This document shows, piece after piece, positions 18,216 to 27,904 of a DNA stretch of 64,000 nucleotides. Below the pieces are notes generated by a model that worked only from the letters and a program-made list of their open reading frames with translations, did no database searches and was not told the DNA's origin. Made by a program: the position numbers and the translations under genes. Source of the stretch: Acidimicrobiales bacterium (GTDB lineage: Bacteria; Actinomycetota; Acidimicrobiia; Acidimicrobiales; Iamiaceae); the NCBI GenBank assembly GCA_035630295.1, contig DASQKY010000012.1, forward strand, positions 89,509-153,508. The letters run 5' to 3'. Each line of letters starts with the position of its first letter. Positions within the stretch are counted from its first letter, which is position 1.

Positions 18216-20245
18216 CGGCCGCCGGTCTGGGCCAGCACCTCGACCCGCAGCCGCTGGAGGAGGGTGTCGACGGGGACGCCCCGCTCGACGTCGCCCCCCC
18301 TCGGGTTCACACCCACGGTGCCGGCCTCCACGTCGTCGTCCCCCACCACCAGGACGTACGGCACCTTCTCGCTCTTGGCCTTGCGGATGCGGTTGCCCAG
18401 CTTCTCGCTGGCCTCGGCCACGTCGGCCCGGAAGCCCTCGGCCCGGATGCGGTCGGCCAGGCGGACGGCGTAGGCGTCGTGGCCGTCGCGCACGGGCAGG
18501 ACCCGGACCTGGACCGGCGCCAGCCAGGTGGGGAAGGCCCCGGCGTAGTGCTCCAGCAGCACGCCGAAGAAGCGCTCCACGGAGCCGAACAGGGCCCGGT
18601 GGATCATGATGGGCCGGTGCCGGGCCCCGTCGGAGCCCACGTACTCCAGGCCGAAGCGTTGGGGGAGCTGGAAGTCGACCTGGATGGTGGACATCTGCCA
18701 CGTCCGCCCGATGGCGTCGCGGGCCTGCACCGAGATCTTGGGCCCGTAGAAGGCGGCGCCCCCCGGGTCGGCCACCAGGTCCAGCCCCGAGGTGGCCGCC
18801 GCCGCCTCCAGGGCCGCGGTGGCCTCGGCCCACTCCTCCTCGGCACCGATGAACTTGTCCGAGTCCCCCCGGGTGGAGAGCTCCAGGTAGAAGTCGTCCA
18901 GCCCGTAGTCCCGCAGCAGGCCGAGCACGAACTCCAGCACGCTGGCCAGCTCGGCCTGGGCCTGCTCCTTGGCGCAGAAGATGTGGGCGTCGTCCTGGGT
19001 CATGCCCCGCACCCGGGTCAGGCCGTGGACCACGCCGGACTTCTCGTAGCGGTAGACGCTGCCGAACTCGAAGAGCCGCATGGGCAGCTCCCGGTAGCTC
19101 CGCAGGCTCGATCGGTAGACCAAGATGTGGAACGGGCAGTTCATCGGCTTGACGTAGTAGTCGATGCCCTCCGGGCCGCCCTCGTCGGCGAAGTGCATGG
19201 GCGGGAACATGCCGTCCGCGTACCAGTCGAGGTGGCCCGAGATCTGGAACAGGTCCGCCTTGGTGATGTGGGGCGTGTAGACGAAGTCGTAGCCGGCGGC
19301 CTCGTGGCGACGCCGCGAGTAGTCCTCCATCAGGCGCCGCACCAGGCCACCCTTGGGGTGGAAGACCGGGAGCCCGGAGCCGATCTCGTCGGGGAAGCTG
19401 AACAGGTCGAGCCCCACCCCCAGCTTGCGGTGGTCGCGCTTGGCCGCCTCCTCCAGGCGCTCCAGGTGCTGGGCCAGGGCGTCGGCCGAGGCCCAGGCCG
19501 TGCCGTAGACCCGCTGGAGCTGGGGCTTGGCCTCGTCGCCCCGCCAGTAGGCCCCGGCGATGCGCAGCAGCTTGAAGTGGCCCAGGTGGGTGCGGGTGTC
19601 GGGCACGTGGGGGCCGCGGCACAGGTCGACGAAGCCGGGGTAGCCGCGGAACGGGGGCCGGTCCTTGGGGGCCGGCGGCGGGTTCTCGTAGGTGCGGGCC
19701 GCGCCCGTCTCGGTGACCGAGGTGGGGTCCTCGGCCTCGCCGTCGATGATCTCCAGCTTGAACGGGTGGTCGGCGAAGACCTCCCGGGCCCGGTCGCTGG
19801 GGATGTCGTCGCGGACGAAGGGCTGGCTCTCGTCGATGATCTCGCGCATGCGGGCCTCGATGCGCTCGAGGTCGTCGAGGGCGAAGGTGGCGGGCACGCC
19901 GTCGGCCCCGGCCGGGAGCTGGAAGTCGTAGTAGAAGCCGTCCTCCACCGGGGGGCCGATGCCGAAGGTGGCCCCCGGGAACAGGTCGAGCACGGCTTGG
20001 GCCAGCACGTGGGCCGTGGAGTGGCGGATGGTGAAGAGGCCCCGGGGGCTGCTGGTGGTGACGATCTCCACCGCGTCGCCGTCGGCCAGCTCGTGGGACA
20101 GGTCCCGCTCGGTGCCGTTGACCACGCCGATCACCGCGTCCTTGGCCAGGCGACGCCCGATGGACGCGGCCAGGCCGCCGACGGTGGTCCCCGTCGCCAC
20201 CGGGCGCGAGGAGCCGTCGGGGAGGGAGATGGTGATCTCGGACAT
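18212..20245 (-). CDS. thrS: Threonyl-tRNA synthetase
   Basis: Class II synthetase of 677 residues with an N-terminal TGS domain (ISLPDGS...SHELADGDAVEIV), the SAD editing domain containing HSTAHVLAQAVLDLFPG, the catalytic core with VYRSSLRSYRELPMRL and FEFGSVYRYEKSGVVHGLTRVRG, and a C-terminal anticodon-binding domain (ARHRPIMIHRALFGSVERF onwards). All three class II motifs are complete. ATG at 20243-20245. It begins the run thrS-HIT-unknown-pgsA-patA. No T-box leader is seen upstream; only about 50 bases separate it from the plsC stop. Confidence 0.96.
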   Translation of the reverse strand: MSEITISLPDGSSRPVATGTTVGGLAASIGRRLAKDAVIGVVNGTERDLSHELADGDAVEIVTTSSPRGLFTIRHSTAHVLAQAVLDLFPGATFGIGPPVEDGFYYDFQLPAGADGVPATFALDDLERIEARMREIIDESQPFVRDDIPSDRAREVFADHPFKLEIIDGEAEDPTSVTETGAARTYENPPPAPKDRPPFRGYPGFVDLCRGPHVPDTRTHLGHFKLLRIAGAYWRGDEAKPQLQRVYGTAWASADALAQHLERLEEAAKRDHRKLGVGLDLFSFPDEIGSGLPVFHPKGGLVRRLMEDYSRRRHEAAGYDFVYTPHITKADLFQISGHLDWYADGMFPPMHFADEGGPEGIDYYVKPMNCPFHILVYRSSLRSYRELPMRLFEFGSVYRYEKSGVVHGLTRVRGMTQDDAHIFCAKEQAQAELASVLEFVLGLLRDYGLDDFYLELSTRGDSDKFIGAEEEWAEATAALEAAAATSGLDLVADPGGAAFYGPKISVQARDAIGRTWQMSTIQVDFQLPQRFGLEYVGSDGARHRPIMIHRALFGSVERFFGVLLEHYAGAFPTWLAPVQVRVLPVRDGHDAYAVRLADRIRAEGFRADVAEASEKLGNRIRKAKSEKVPYVLVVGDDDVEAGTVGVNPRGGDVERGVPVDTLLQRLRVEVLAQTGGR

Positions 20246-20294
20246 GGGGCGCGACAGTACCGGCGGGGCCGGGCCGCCCCCGTGTCGGTTCAGG

Positions 20295-21149
20295 TCAGGA
20301 GCTGCGGCGGCGGGCTCCGGCCAGGGCGGCCGCCGCGCTGGGGCGCTCTTGGGCCTCGCCGTCGAGCTGCTCGGCACCGGCGCCGGGGGCCCCGCGGTGG
20401 GTGGCCCGGGGGGCGGCGGCGGACGGGGCCGAGGGGATCTGGGTGACCTCGCTGGGCAGCGCCTCGGCCTTCTTGGTGGCGTAGGCGTTGACGTACTCCT
20501 GGCCCGACAGCTCCCGGACGGCGAACATGACCTCGTCGGTGATCTGGCGCAGGACCAGGCGGTCGTTGGCGCGGTCCCGGTAGCGCTCGACCCGGACCGG
20601 CGGGCCGAAGCGGATGACCACCGGCCGGAACGGCCTCGGGAACCGGGCGTCGGGGGGCATGACCTCCCGGGAGCCGCGGATGCCCACCGGGATGATGGGG
20701 GCGCCGGTGCGCAGGGCCAGGCGAGCCGGCCCGGTGTGGCCCTTGTGCAGGACCCCGTCCCGGCTGCGGGTGCCCTCCGGGTAGATGCCGAACAGCTCGC
20801 CCCGCTCCAGCACCCGCTGGGCCGCGGCCAGCGCCCGCTCCGAGGCGCTGCCGCCCCCCCGGTCGATGGGGATCATCCCCATGGCCGGGAACAGGTGCCT
20901 GGTCGTCCACGAGTCCATGTACTCGGACTTGCCCACGTAGGTGATGCGACGGGGCAGCACCACGGGGACGAAGAACGAGTCCAGCACCGAGGTGTGGTTG
21001 GGGCAGATGAGCGCCGGCCCCTCGGTCGGGACGTTCTCCAGGCCCTGGACGTGAAAGCGCCAGGCGAACCGGAACGTGGGCGTGATGATGGCCTTGGCCA
21101 CGGGGTACAGCTGCCCCACGTCGCGCTGGCCGGTCGTCATCTCTCGCAT
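20295..21149 (-). CDS. plsC: 1-acyl-sn-glycerol-3-phosphate acyltransferase (PlsC family)
   Basis: Membrane acyltransferase for phosphatidic acid formation, 284 residues. Motif I is NHTSVLDSFF, motif II region GMIPIDRGGG, motif III YPEGTRSRDG, and motif IV PIIPVGIRG. The C-terminal 50 residues are Ala/Pro-rich and probably disordered. The start is taken as ATG 21147-21149 (MREMTTG); an ATG three codons further in (21138-21140) is equally possible. It supplies the phosphatidate precursor used by the downstream PI-lipid genes. Confidence 0.88.
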   Translation of the reverse strand: MREMTTGQRDVGQLYPVAKAIITPTFRFAWRFHVQGLENVPTEGPALICPNHTSVLDSFFVPVVLPRRITYVGKSEYMDSWTTRHLFPAMGMIPIDRGGGSASERALAAAQRVLERGELFGIYPEGTRSRDGVLHKGHTGPARLALRTGAPIIPVGIRGSREVMPPDARFPRPFRPVVIRFGPPVRVERYRDRANDRLVLRQITDEVMFAVRELSGQEYVNAYATKKAEALPSEVTQIPSAPSAAAPRATHRGAPGAGAEQLDGEAQERPSAAAALAGARRRSS

Positions 21150-21232
21150 GCTGCCACAGCCATCCCCGCCCGGGGCGCCCGTCACACCCCGGTGTCGGGC
21201 CGCTGCCACACCCACCGCAGAGCGTGGCGCGA

Positions 21233-22354
<1,122 letters not shown>

Positions 22355-22371
22355 GGGCGGGCCGCCGCCGG

Positions 22372-23073
22372 TCACGTCGCCGGTGCGGGCGCCGGTGCCG
22401 GTGGCGGTGGCGGGATGGCGTCGTCCAGGCCGGTGAAGCGCACCGCCACCCTGGTCTTGTAGCGCACGTTGACCTGGAGCAGCACCGCGGCGAAGGCCTC
22501 GATGGGCGCGGCGTTGGACAGCTCGCCGGAGTCCAGGCCCCGCAGGTCCGGGATGCTGGACACGATGCCGAGCACGCACTCGGTGGCGCTCGGGTGGTCC
22601 GAGCAGACCAGCACGTCGGACTCGATGGGGCGGGCGATGTCGCCCAGCTCCTTGGCCGGCACGTGGTGGAAGGCGGCGGCCACCTTGGAGCGGGGCACCG
22701 CGGCCTGGACCGACGCCGCCACCGAGCCCCGGGGCGGGACCAGGGGCTGGAACTCGTGGCCCACCTTGGCCAGGGCGTTGGCCATGGAGATGACCACCTT
22801 GCCGGCCAGCTCGTCCTGCACCGAGGCCGCGGTGGCCCCCGCCGCGTCCCAGGGGGTGGCGATGACGACCACGTCGGCCGCCGCCGCCCCCTCGTTGTCG
22901 GCCGCCTCGATGGACAGCGAGCGGTCGGGCCACTTGCTCAGCAGGCGGTCGGCGACCTCCATGGCCCGGTACTTGGACCGCGAGCCGATCACCACGTCGT
23001 AGCCGACCGAGGCCAGGCGGACGGCCAGGCCGCTCCCCGCCGGGCCGGTCGCTCCCAGGACTCCGATGCGCAT
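22372..23073 (-). CDS. npdG: NADPH:coenzyme F420 oxidoreductase
   Basis: Exchanges hydride between NADPH and F420. The 233-residue protein has an N-terminal Rossmann motif VLGATGPAGSGLAVRLA, the VVIGSRSKYRAME segment that reads the NADP phosphate, VVVIATPWDA, and the F420-side segment AFHHVPAKELGD. A Pro/Ala tail closes it. Together with the LLM and deazaflavin nitroreductase genes in this window it indicates an F420-using organism. ATG at 23071-23073. The downstream mshC start is 17 bases away or overlapping, so they are probably one transcript. Confidence 0.9.
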   Translation of the reverse strand: MRIGVLGATGPAGSGLAVRLASVGYDVVIGSRSKYRAMEVADRLLSKWPDRSLSIEAADNEGAAAADVVVIATPWDAAGATAASVQDELAGKVVISMANALAKVGHEFQPLVPPRGSVAASVQAAVPRSKVAAAFHHVPAKELGDIARPIESDVLVCSDHPSATECVLGIVSSIPDLRGLDSGELSNAAPIEAFAAVLLQVNVRYKTRVAVRFTGLDDAIPPPPPAPAPAPAT

Positions 23074-23161
23074 GGCCGGCACCCTATTGGGCGGCCGGCG
23101 ATCGCGGTCAAGCGACGCGGGTGCTTCGGACCGGGGGCGCGCCGGCCGCGAGACTCCCCCC

Positions 23162-25183
23162 GTGCCCGACGACATCCTCGCCCCCTTCCTGGACGGATCG
23201 GCCCGCCGGGCCCGGTTCTCGGTGCGGCCCCGGCCGGTGGCCGCCCTGGCCCCGGTCGAGGGCCTCCTGGCCGGGGCGGCCGAGGTGGACATCACCCCGC
23301 CCCCCGGCCTGCCCAAGGCCGGCTACTCGGCCAACGCCCACGACGGCATCGGCTTCCGCACCCGCCTCCGGGCCCGGGTCCTGCACCTGCGGACCACCGA
23401 CGCCTCGCTGGCCCTGGTGGCCTGCGACCTGCTGGGCGGCTCGGCCGTGGTCCAGCACCTGGTGGCCAGGGCCGTGGCCACCGACACCGACGTCCCCCTG
23501 GCCGGCCTGATGATCGGGGCCACCCACACCCACGCCGGGCCGGGCCAGTTCCTGGGCACCGACTTCTACAACCGCTTCGCCTCCAACCGCAGCGGCTTCG
23601 ACCCGGCGTGGACGGCGTTCCTGGTCGAGCGCATCGCCGGCGCGGTGCGCTCGGCCGTGGCCCAGCGGGCCCCGGCCCGCCTGGCCGTGGGCACGGCGGA
23701 CGTGTGGGGCCTGACCCGCAACCGCTCCATCGAGCCCCACGTGCGCAACCCCGAGGTGGCCGACCGGCGCACCGACCCCCACCGCCGCTACGCCAACGTC
23801 AACCCCCAGATGCACGTGGTCCGGGTCGACCGGGGGGCGGGCGGAGCCCCGGACCCGCTGGCCGCCCTCGTCGTGTTCTCGGTGCACGGCACCGGCATCC
23901 CCCAGCACGCCCCCGAGTACAACGCCGACCTGTGGGCCTACCTGGTGGGCGAGGCGTCGGACCGCATCGCCGCGGCCACCGGCACCCGGCCCGTGGTGGG
24001 CGCGGTGGAGGGCACCCACGCCGATGTGGCCCCCGCCCTGCGGCCCGGCCAGGCCGGCCACGTGGAGGCCCGCCGGGTGGGCCGGGACCTGGGCGCCGCC
24101 GCCGCCGACCTGCACGCCTCCCTGGCCGGCGCCCTGTCCCCCGACACCCGCCTGGGCGCGGCCCTGCGGGAGCTGGACCTCGACCGGGACCGCACCGTCG
24201 AGGACGTCACCCTGCCCGACCGGCCCGCGGTGGGTGCCTCCCTGGTGGCCGGGGCCTTCGAGAACACCACGCCCGTCATCTGGCGCATCCCGCCCTTCCG
24301 GGCCGGCACCCCCAAGCGCTGGGGCGCCGAGGGCCCGCAGGGCACCAAGTGGGTGCTGGGCAGCCGCTGGCTCCAGCCCGCCGTCATCCCCAAGCGCTCG
24401 TTCCCCCGGGTGCTGCCGGTCCAGGTCCTGCGCCTGGGCGACACCGCCCTGGTGGGCCTGCCCTTCGAGGTCACGGTGGCCTCCGGCCGCCACATCGCCG
24501 CCGCCGTGGCCCCCGAGGTGGCGGCCCTGGGGGTGGACCGGGTGGTGGTGTCCTCGGTGGCGAACGAGTACTCGGGCTACGTGGCCTCGCCCCAGGAGTA
24601 CGAGCTCCAGCACTACGAGGGGGGCCACACCCTCTACGGGCCGGCCACCCTGGCCGCCCTGGCCGGCGCCTCCCGACGCCTGGCCGCGGATCTGGCCCGG
24701 GCCGCGGCGGGTGACGGCCCGGCGGTGGTGGCCGACGTGGTCCCCGAGCGCCGCTTCTCGCTCCGGGTCCACCGCTACCTGCCCGCCCCCTCACCGGCCG
24801 GGGCGCCGGCCGTGGACCGGGGCTTCGTGGGGGGCCCCGCCTTCACCGACACCACCGCCACCTCCGACGCCTGCTGGGAGCTGCGCTGGGTCGACGTGGC
24901 CCCCGGCGACCTGCCGTGGCACGAGTCGCTGGTGCGGGTCGAGGCCACCGACGACACCGGCCCCGACCCCCGATGGCGCCCGGCCGTGGGGCCCGGCGAC
25001 CGGCCGGTGGACGACACCGGCTGGGACGTGGCCGTCCACCACCTGGGCCCCGACCCCGACGGGCCCGGGCACCGCTACGCCGCCCGCTGGTACCTGCCCG
25101 ACCTGCGGGCCGGCCGCCGCCACCGCCTGGTGCTGACCCCGGTGGCCGGCCGCCCCGAGGTGGCCTCGGCCCCCTTCGACTGA
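23162..25183 (+). CDS. Neutral/alkaline ceramidase-like hydrolase
   Basis: A 673-residue protein with the N-terminal fold of neutral/alkaline non-lysosomal ceramidases: AAEVDITPPPGLPKAGYS, RTRLRARVLHLR, the metal-site segment ATHTHAGPGQFLG, VFSVHGTGIP, and the EGTHADVAP segment. In the family these bind zinc and cleave the amide of ceramide. No clear signal peptide is visible after the GTG at 23162, so either the start is wrong (an in-frame start exists at 23066, overlapping npdG antisense) or the protein stays cytoplasmic. The last 150 residues form a ceramidase-tail-like beta domain. Substrate unproven; no other sphingolipid gene is seen here. Confidence 0.72.
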   Translation: MPDDILAPFLDGSARRARFSVRPRPVAALAPVEGLLAGAAEVDITPPPGLPKAGYSANAHDGIGFRTRLRARVLHLRTTDASLALVACDLLGGSAVVQHLVARAVATDTDVPLAGLMIGATHTHAGPGQFLGTDFYNRFASNRSGFDPAWTAFLVERIAGAVRSAVAQRAPARLAVGTADVWGLTRNRSIEPHVRNPEVADRRTDPHRRYANVNPQMHVVRVDRGAGGAPDPLAALVVFSVHGTGIPQHAPEYNADLWAYLVGEASDRIAAATGTRPVVGAVEGTHADVAPALRPGQAGHVEARRVGRDLGAAAADLHASLAGALSPDTRLGAALRELDLDRDRTVEDVTLPDRPAVGASLVAGAFENTTPVIWRIPPFRAGTPKRWGAEGPQGTKWVLGSRWLQPAVIPKRSFPRVLPVQVLRLGDTALVGLPFEVTVASGRHIAAAVAPEVAALGVDRVVVSSVANEYSGYVASPQEYELQHYEGGHTLYGPATLAALAGASRRLAADLARAAAGDGPAVVADVVPERRFSLRVHRYLPAPSPAGAPAVDRGFVGGPAFTDTTATSDACWELRWVDVAPGDLPWHESLVRVEATDDTGPDPRWRPAVGPGDRPVDDTGWDVAVHHLGPDPDGPGHRYAARWYLPDLRAGRRHRLVLTPVAGRPEVASAPFD

Positions 25184-25191
25184 GCCGGCCG

Positions 25192-26007
25192 GTGCCCGCC
25201 CCCGACGCCCCACCCGCCCTCGACCTGCGCGACGTCTCCGTGGTGCGGGGCGGGCGGGCCCTGCTCGACCGGGTCAGCTGGACCGTCCGGCCCGGGGAGC
25301 GGTGGGCCCTGCTGGGCCCCAACGGCAGCGGCAAGACCACCCTGGTCCGGGTGGCCGGCCTGTGGCTGCGGCCCACCGCCGGCCAGGTGCGGGTGGCCGG
25401 CGAGCTCTCGGGCCGCACCGACGTGCGGAGCCTGCGGGCCCGGGTGGGCTTCACCAGCGCCGCCCTGGCCGACTCCCTGCGAGCCGACGTGGACGCCCTG
25501 GACGTGGTCATGACCGGCCGGCGGGCGGCCCTGGAGGCGTGGTGGCACGACTGGACCGACGAGGACCGGGCCGCGGCCCTGGGCGAGCTGGAGCGGGTGG
25601 GGGCCGCCCCCCTGGCCGGGCGCCGCTTCGGCACCCTGTCCTCCGGCGAGCGGCAGCGGGTGCTGCTGGCCCGGGCCCGGGCCGGCGACCCGGCCCTCCT
25701 CCTGCTGGACGAGCCGGCGGCCGGGCTGGACCTGGGTGGGCGGGAGGACCTGGTCGACTGCCTGGCCGCCCTGGCCGCCGATCCCGCCACCGCCCCCCTG
25801 GTGCTGGTCACCCACCACCCGGAGGAGATCCCGCCCGGCGCCACCCACGCCCTCCTGCTCCGGGCCGGACGGGTGGTGGCCGCCGGGCCGGCCGACGAGG
25901 TGCTGGCCTCGGGGCCGTTGTCGGCCTGCTTCGGCCTGGACCTGGACGTGTCCCGCGCCGGGGGGCGGATCATCGCCCGCCGCGCCCGGTACCTTTCGGA
26001 GCGATGA
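25192..26007 (+). CDS. ABC transporter ATP-binding protein
   Basis: A 271-residue stand-alone ATPase. Walker A GPNGSGKTT, Q-loop region VGFTSAALADSL, signature LSSGERQRVLLARA, Walker B LLLLDEPAAGLDL and the switch His in VTHHPEEIP are complete. It resembles the YlmA/ModF-like ATPases that lack an encoded permease. No permease gene is adjacent. The GTG at 25192 follows the ceramidase-like gene by eight bases; its stop overlaps the phosphotransferase ATG. Confidence 0.85.
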   Translation: MPAPDAPPALDLRDVSVVRGGRALLDRVSWTVRPGERWALLGPNGSGKTTLVRVAGLWLRPTAGQVRVAGELSGRTDVRSLRARVGFTSAALADSLRADVDALDVVMTGRRAALEAWWHDWTDEDRAAALGELERVGAAPLAGRRFGTLSSGERQRVLLARARAGDPALLLLDEPAAGLDLGGREDLVDCLAALAADPATAPLVLVTHHPEEIPPGATHALLLRAGRVVAAGPADEVLASGPLSACFGLDLDVSRAGGRIIARRARYLSER

Positions 26008-27050
26008 GCGACGACCTCCCCCCCGGCATCGACCCGGCCGCCGTCACCTCCTGGCTGGCGGCGCGGGTCACCGTGGCGCCCCCCCTGTCGTTCCACCTCA
26101 TCACCGGCGGGCACTCCAACCTGACCTACCGGGTCACCGACACGCAGGGCCGGGCCTGGGTGCTGCGCCGCCCGCCCCTGGGCCAGGTGCTGGCCACCGC
26201 CCACGACATGGAACGCGAGCACCGCATCATCACCGCCCTGGCCCCCACCGACGTGCCGGTGGCCCCGGTGGTCGGCCTCAGCCCCGACGACTCGGTCAAC
26301 GGCGCCCCCTTCTACGTCATGGACTTCGTCGAGGGCCACGTCGTGCGCAGCGAGGCCGACGCCGCTCCCCTCCCCCCCGCGGCCCGGGCCCGGGCCGGTG
26401 AGGCCCTGGTCGACGTGCTGGCCCGCATCCACGACGTCGACCCGGGGGCCGTCGGCCTCGGCGACCTGGGCCGCACCGAGGGCTACATCCCCCGCCAGCT
26501 GAAGCGCTGGTACGGCCAGTGGCAGAAGTCCAAGAGCCGCGACCTGCCCGCCGTCGACACCGTGCACGACACCCTGCTGGCCCACGTGCCGGAGCAGGGC
26601 CCGGCCACCATCGTCCACGGCGACTACCGGCTCGACAACTGCCTCCTCACCGACGCCGGCGAGGTGGCCGCCGTGCTCGACTGGGAGATCTGCACCCTGG
26701 GCGACCCGCTGGCCGACGTGGGCCTGCTCGTCGTGTACTGGGGCGAGGACGGCACCGCCTTCACCGCCCTCCCGGGGGCCGCCACCGCGGCCGAGGGCTT
26801 CCCCCGGGCCTCGGAGCTGCTGGCCCGCTATACGAGGGCCTCGGGCCGCAGCGTGGCGGACGTCGACTTCTACATCGCCTTCGGCTACTGGAAGCTGGCC
26901 TGCATCCTCGAGGGCGTGGCCACCCGGTACCGGGGCGGCTCCATGGGCGAGGGGGCCGAGGTGGCCGAGATGTTCGACGTGCAGGTCGAGCTGCTGGCCC
27001 GGGCGGCCGAGGCCACCGTGGCCCGCATGGGGGTGGCGACCGAGCGATGA
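26004..27050 (+). CDS. Phosphotransferase family protein (APH fold, acyl-CoA associated)
   Basis: A 348-residue aminoglycoside-phosphotransferase-fold protein of the type often encoded near acyl-CoA dehydrogenases (ACAD10/11-like). Landmarks: ITGGHSNLTYRVTD nucleotide loop, VLRRPPLGQVLATAHDMERE, PFYVMDFVEGHV, the Brenner catalytic loop IVHGDYRLDNCLL, and AAVLDWEICTLGDPLADVG with the metal-binding Asp. Homologues phosphorylate small hydroxy-acyl compounds or sugars; the substrate here is not inferable. ATG at 26004 overlaps the upstream stop and its own stop overlaps the PAC2 start. Confidence 0.88.
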   Translation: MSDDLPPGIDPAAVTSWLAARVTVAPPLSFHLITGGHSNLTYRVTDTQGRAWVLRRPPLGQVLATAHDMEREHRIITALAPTDVPVAPVVGLSPDDSVNGAPFYVMDFVEGHVVRSEADAAPLPPAARARAGEALVDVLARIHDVDPGAVGLGDLGRTEGYIPRQLKRWYGQWQKSKSRDLPAVDTVHDTLLAHVPEQGPATIVHGDYRLDNCLLTDAGEVAAVLDWEICTLGDPLADVGLLVVYWGEDGTAFTALPGAATAAEGFPRASELLARYTRASGRSVADVDFYIAFGYWKLACILEGVATRYRGGSMGEGAEVAEMFDVQVELLARAAEATVARMGVATER

Positions 27051-27904
27051 CCGCCACCTACGAGACGTTCCCCCACCGGCCGCTGGTCGAGCCGGTGCTG
27101 GTCATGGCCCTGGAGGGCTGGATCGACGCCGGCATGGCCGCCACCGGCGCCGTCGGCACCCTGCTGGGCGAGCTGGACACCGAGCCGGTGGCCGCCTTCG
27201 ACGCCGACGAGCTGCTCGACCACCGGGCCCGCCGGCCGGTGCTGCACCTGGTGGCCGGCGTGTCCCAGAACCTGTCGTGGCCCGGCATCGAGGTGCTGGC
27301 CGCCCGCGACGGCAAGGGCCGCGACCTGCTGATCCTGGCCGGGCCCGAGCCCGACCACTCGTGGAAGGCCTTCGGCCACGCCGTGCTGGGCCTGGCCGCC
27401 GAGCTGGGCACCCGCATGGTGGTGGGCCTGGGCGCGTACCCGGCCACCGTCCCCCACACCCGACCGGTGCGCCTGTCGGTCACCGCCGGCACCGAGGAGC
27501 TGGCCGCCCGCTGGCCCTTCCTGCGGGGCACCCTGGACGTGCCGGCCGGGGCCCAGGCCGTGATCGAGCGCTTCGCCGCCGACCGTGGCCTCGACGCCCT
27601 GACCCTGTGGGCCCAGATCCCCCACTACGCCTCCGGCGTGGCCTACCCGGCGGGCAGCGCCGCCCTGCTGGAGCACCTGGAGGCGGTGGCCGGGCTGTCG
27701 CTGCCCCGGGGGGAGCTGGAGCAGGAGGCCACCGACACCGTGGCCCGCCTGGACAGCGCCATCGCCCGCAACGACGAGCACTCGGCCATGCTCCGGGCCC
27801 TGGAGGCCGACGCCGACGACACCCCGGCCGAGGGCGAGATCCCCTCCGGGGACGAGCTGGCGGCCGAGCTGGAGCGCTTCCTGCGGGACCAGGGCGGCAC
27901 GTGA
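27047..27904 (+). CDS. PAC2 family protein (proteasome assembly chaperone-like)
   Basis: A 285-residue member of the PAC2 family: VLVMALEGWIDAGMAATGA at the start, WPGIEVLAARDGKGRDLLILAGPEPDHSW in the middle, VVGLGAYPATVPHTRPV, and a helical C-terminus (ELEQEATDTVARLDSAIARN). The actinobacterial members have been linked to proteasome-bearing organisms, but no proteasome gene is in this window. Overlapping starts and stops on both sides place it inside a five-gene coupled unit (25192-30731). Confidence 0.88.
   Translation: MTATYETFPHRPLVEPVLVMALEGWIDAGMAATGAVGTLLGELDTEPVAAFDADELLDHRARRPVLHLVAGVSQNLSWPGIEVLAARDGKGRDLLILAGPEPDHSWKAFGHAVLGLAAELGTRMVVGLGAYPATVPHTRPVRLSVTAGTEELAARWPFLRGTLDVPAGAQAVIERFAADRGLDALTLWAQIPHYASGVAYPAGSAALLEHLEAVAGLSLPRGELEQEATDTVARLDSAIARNDEHSAMLRALEADADDTPAEGEIPSGDELAAELERFLRDQGGT

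Noticed and set aside
20246-20294. T-box or other riboswitch before thrS
   Set aside because: The gap is too short and shows no T-box core; no riboswitch consensus was recognised elsewhere either.
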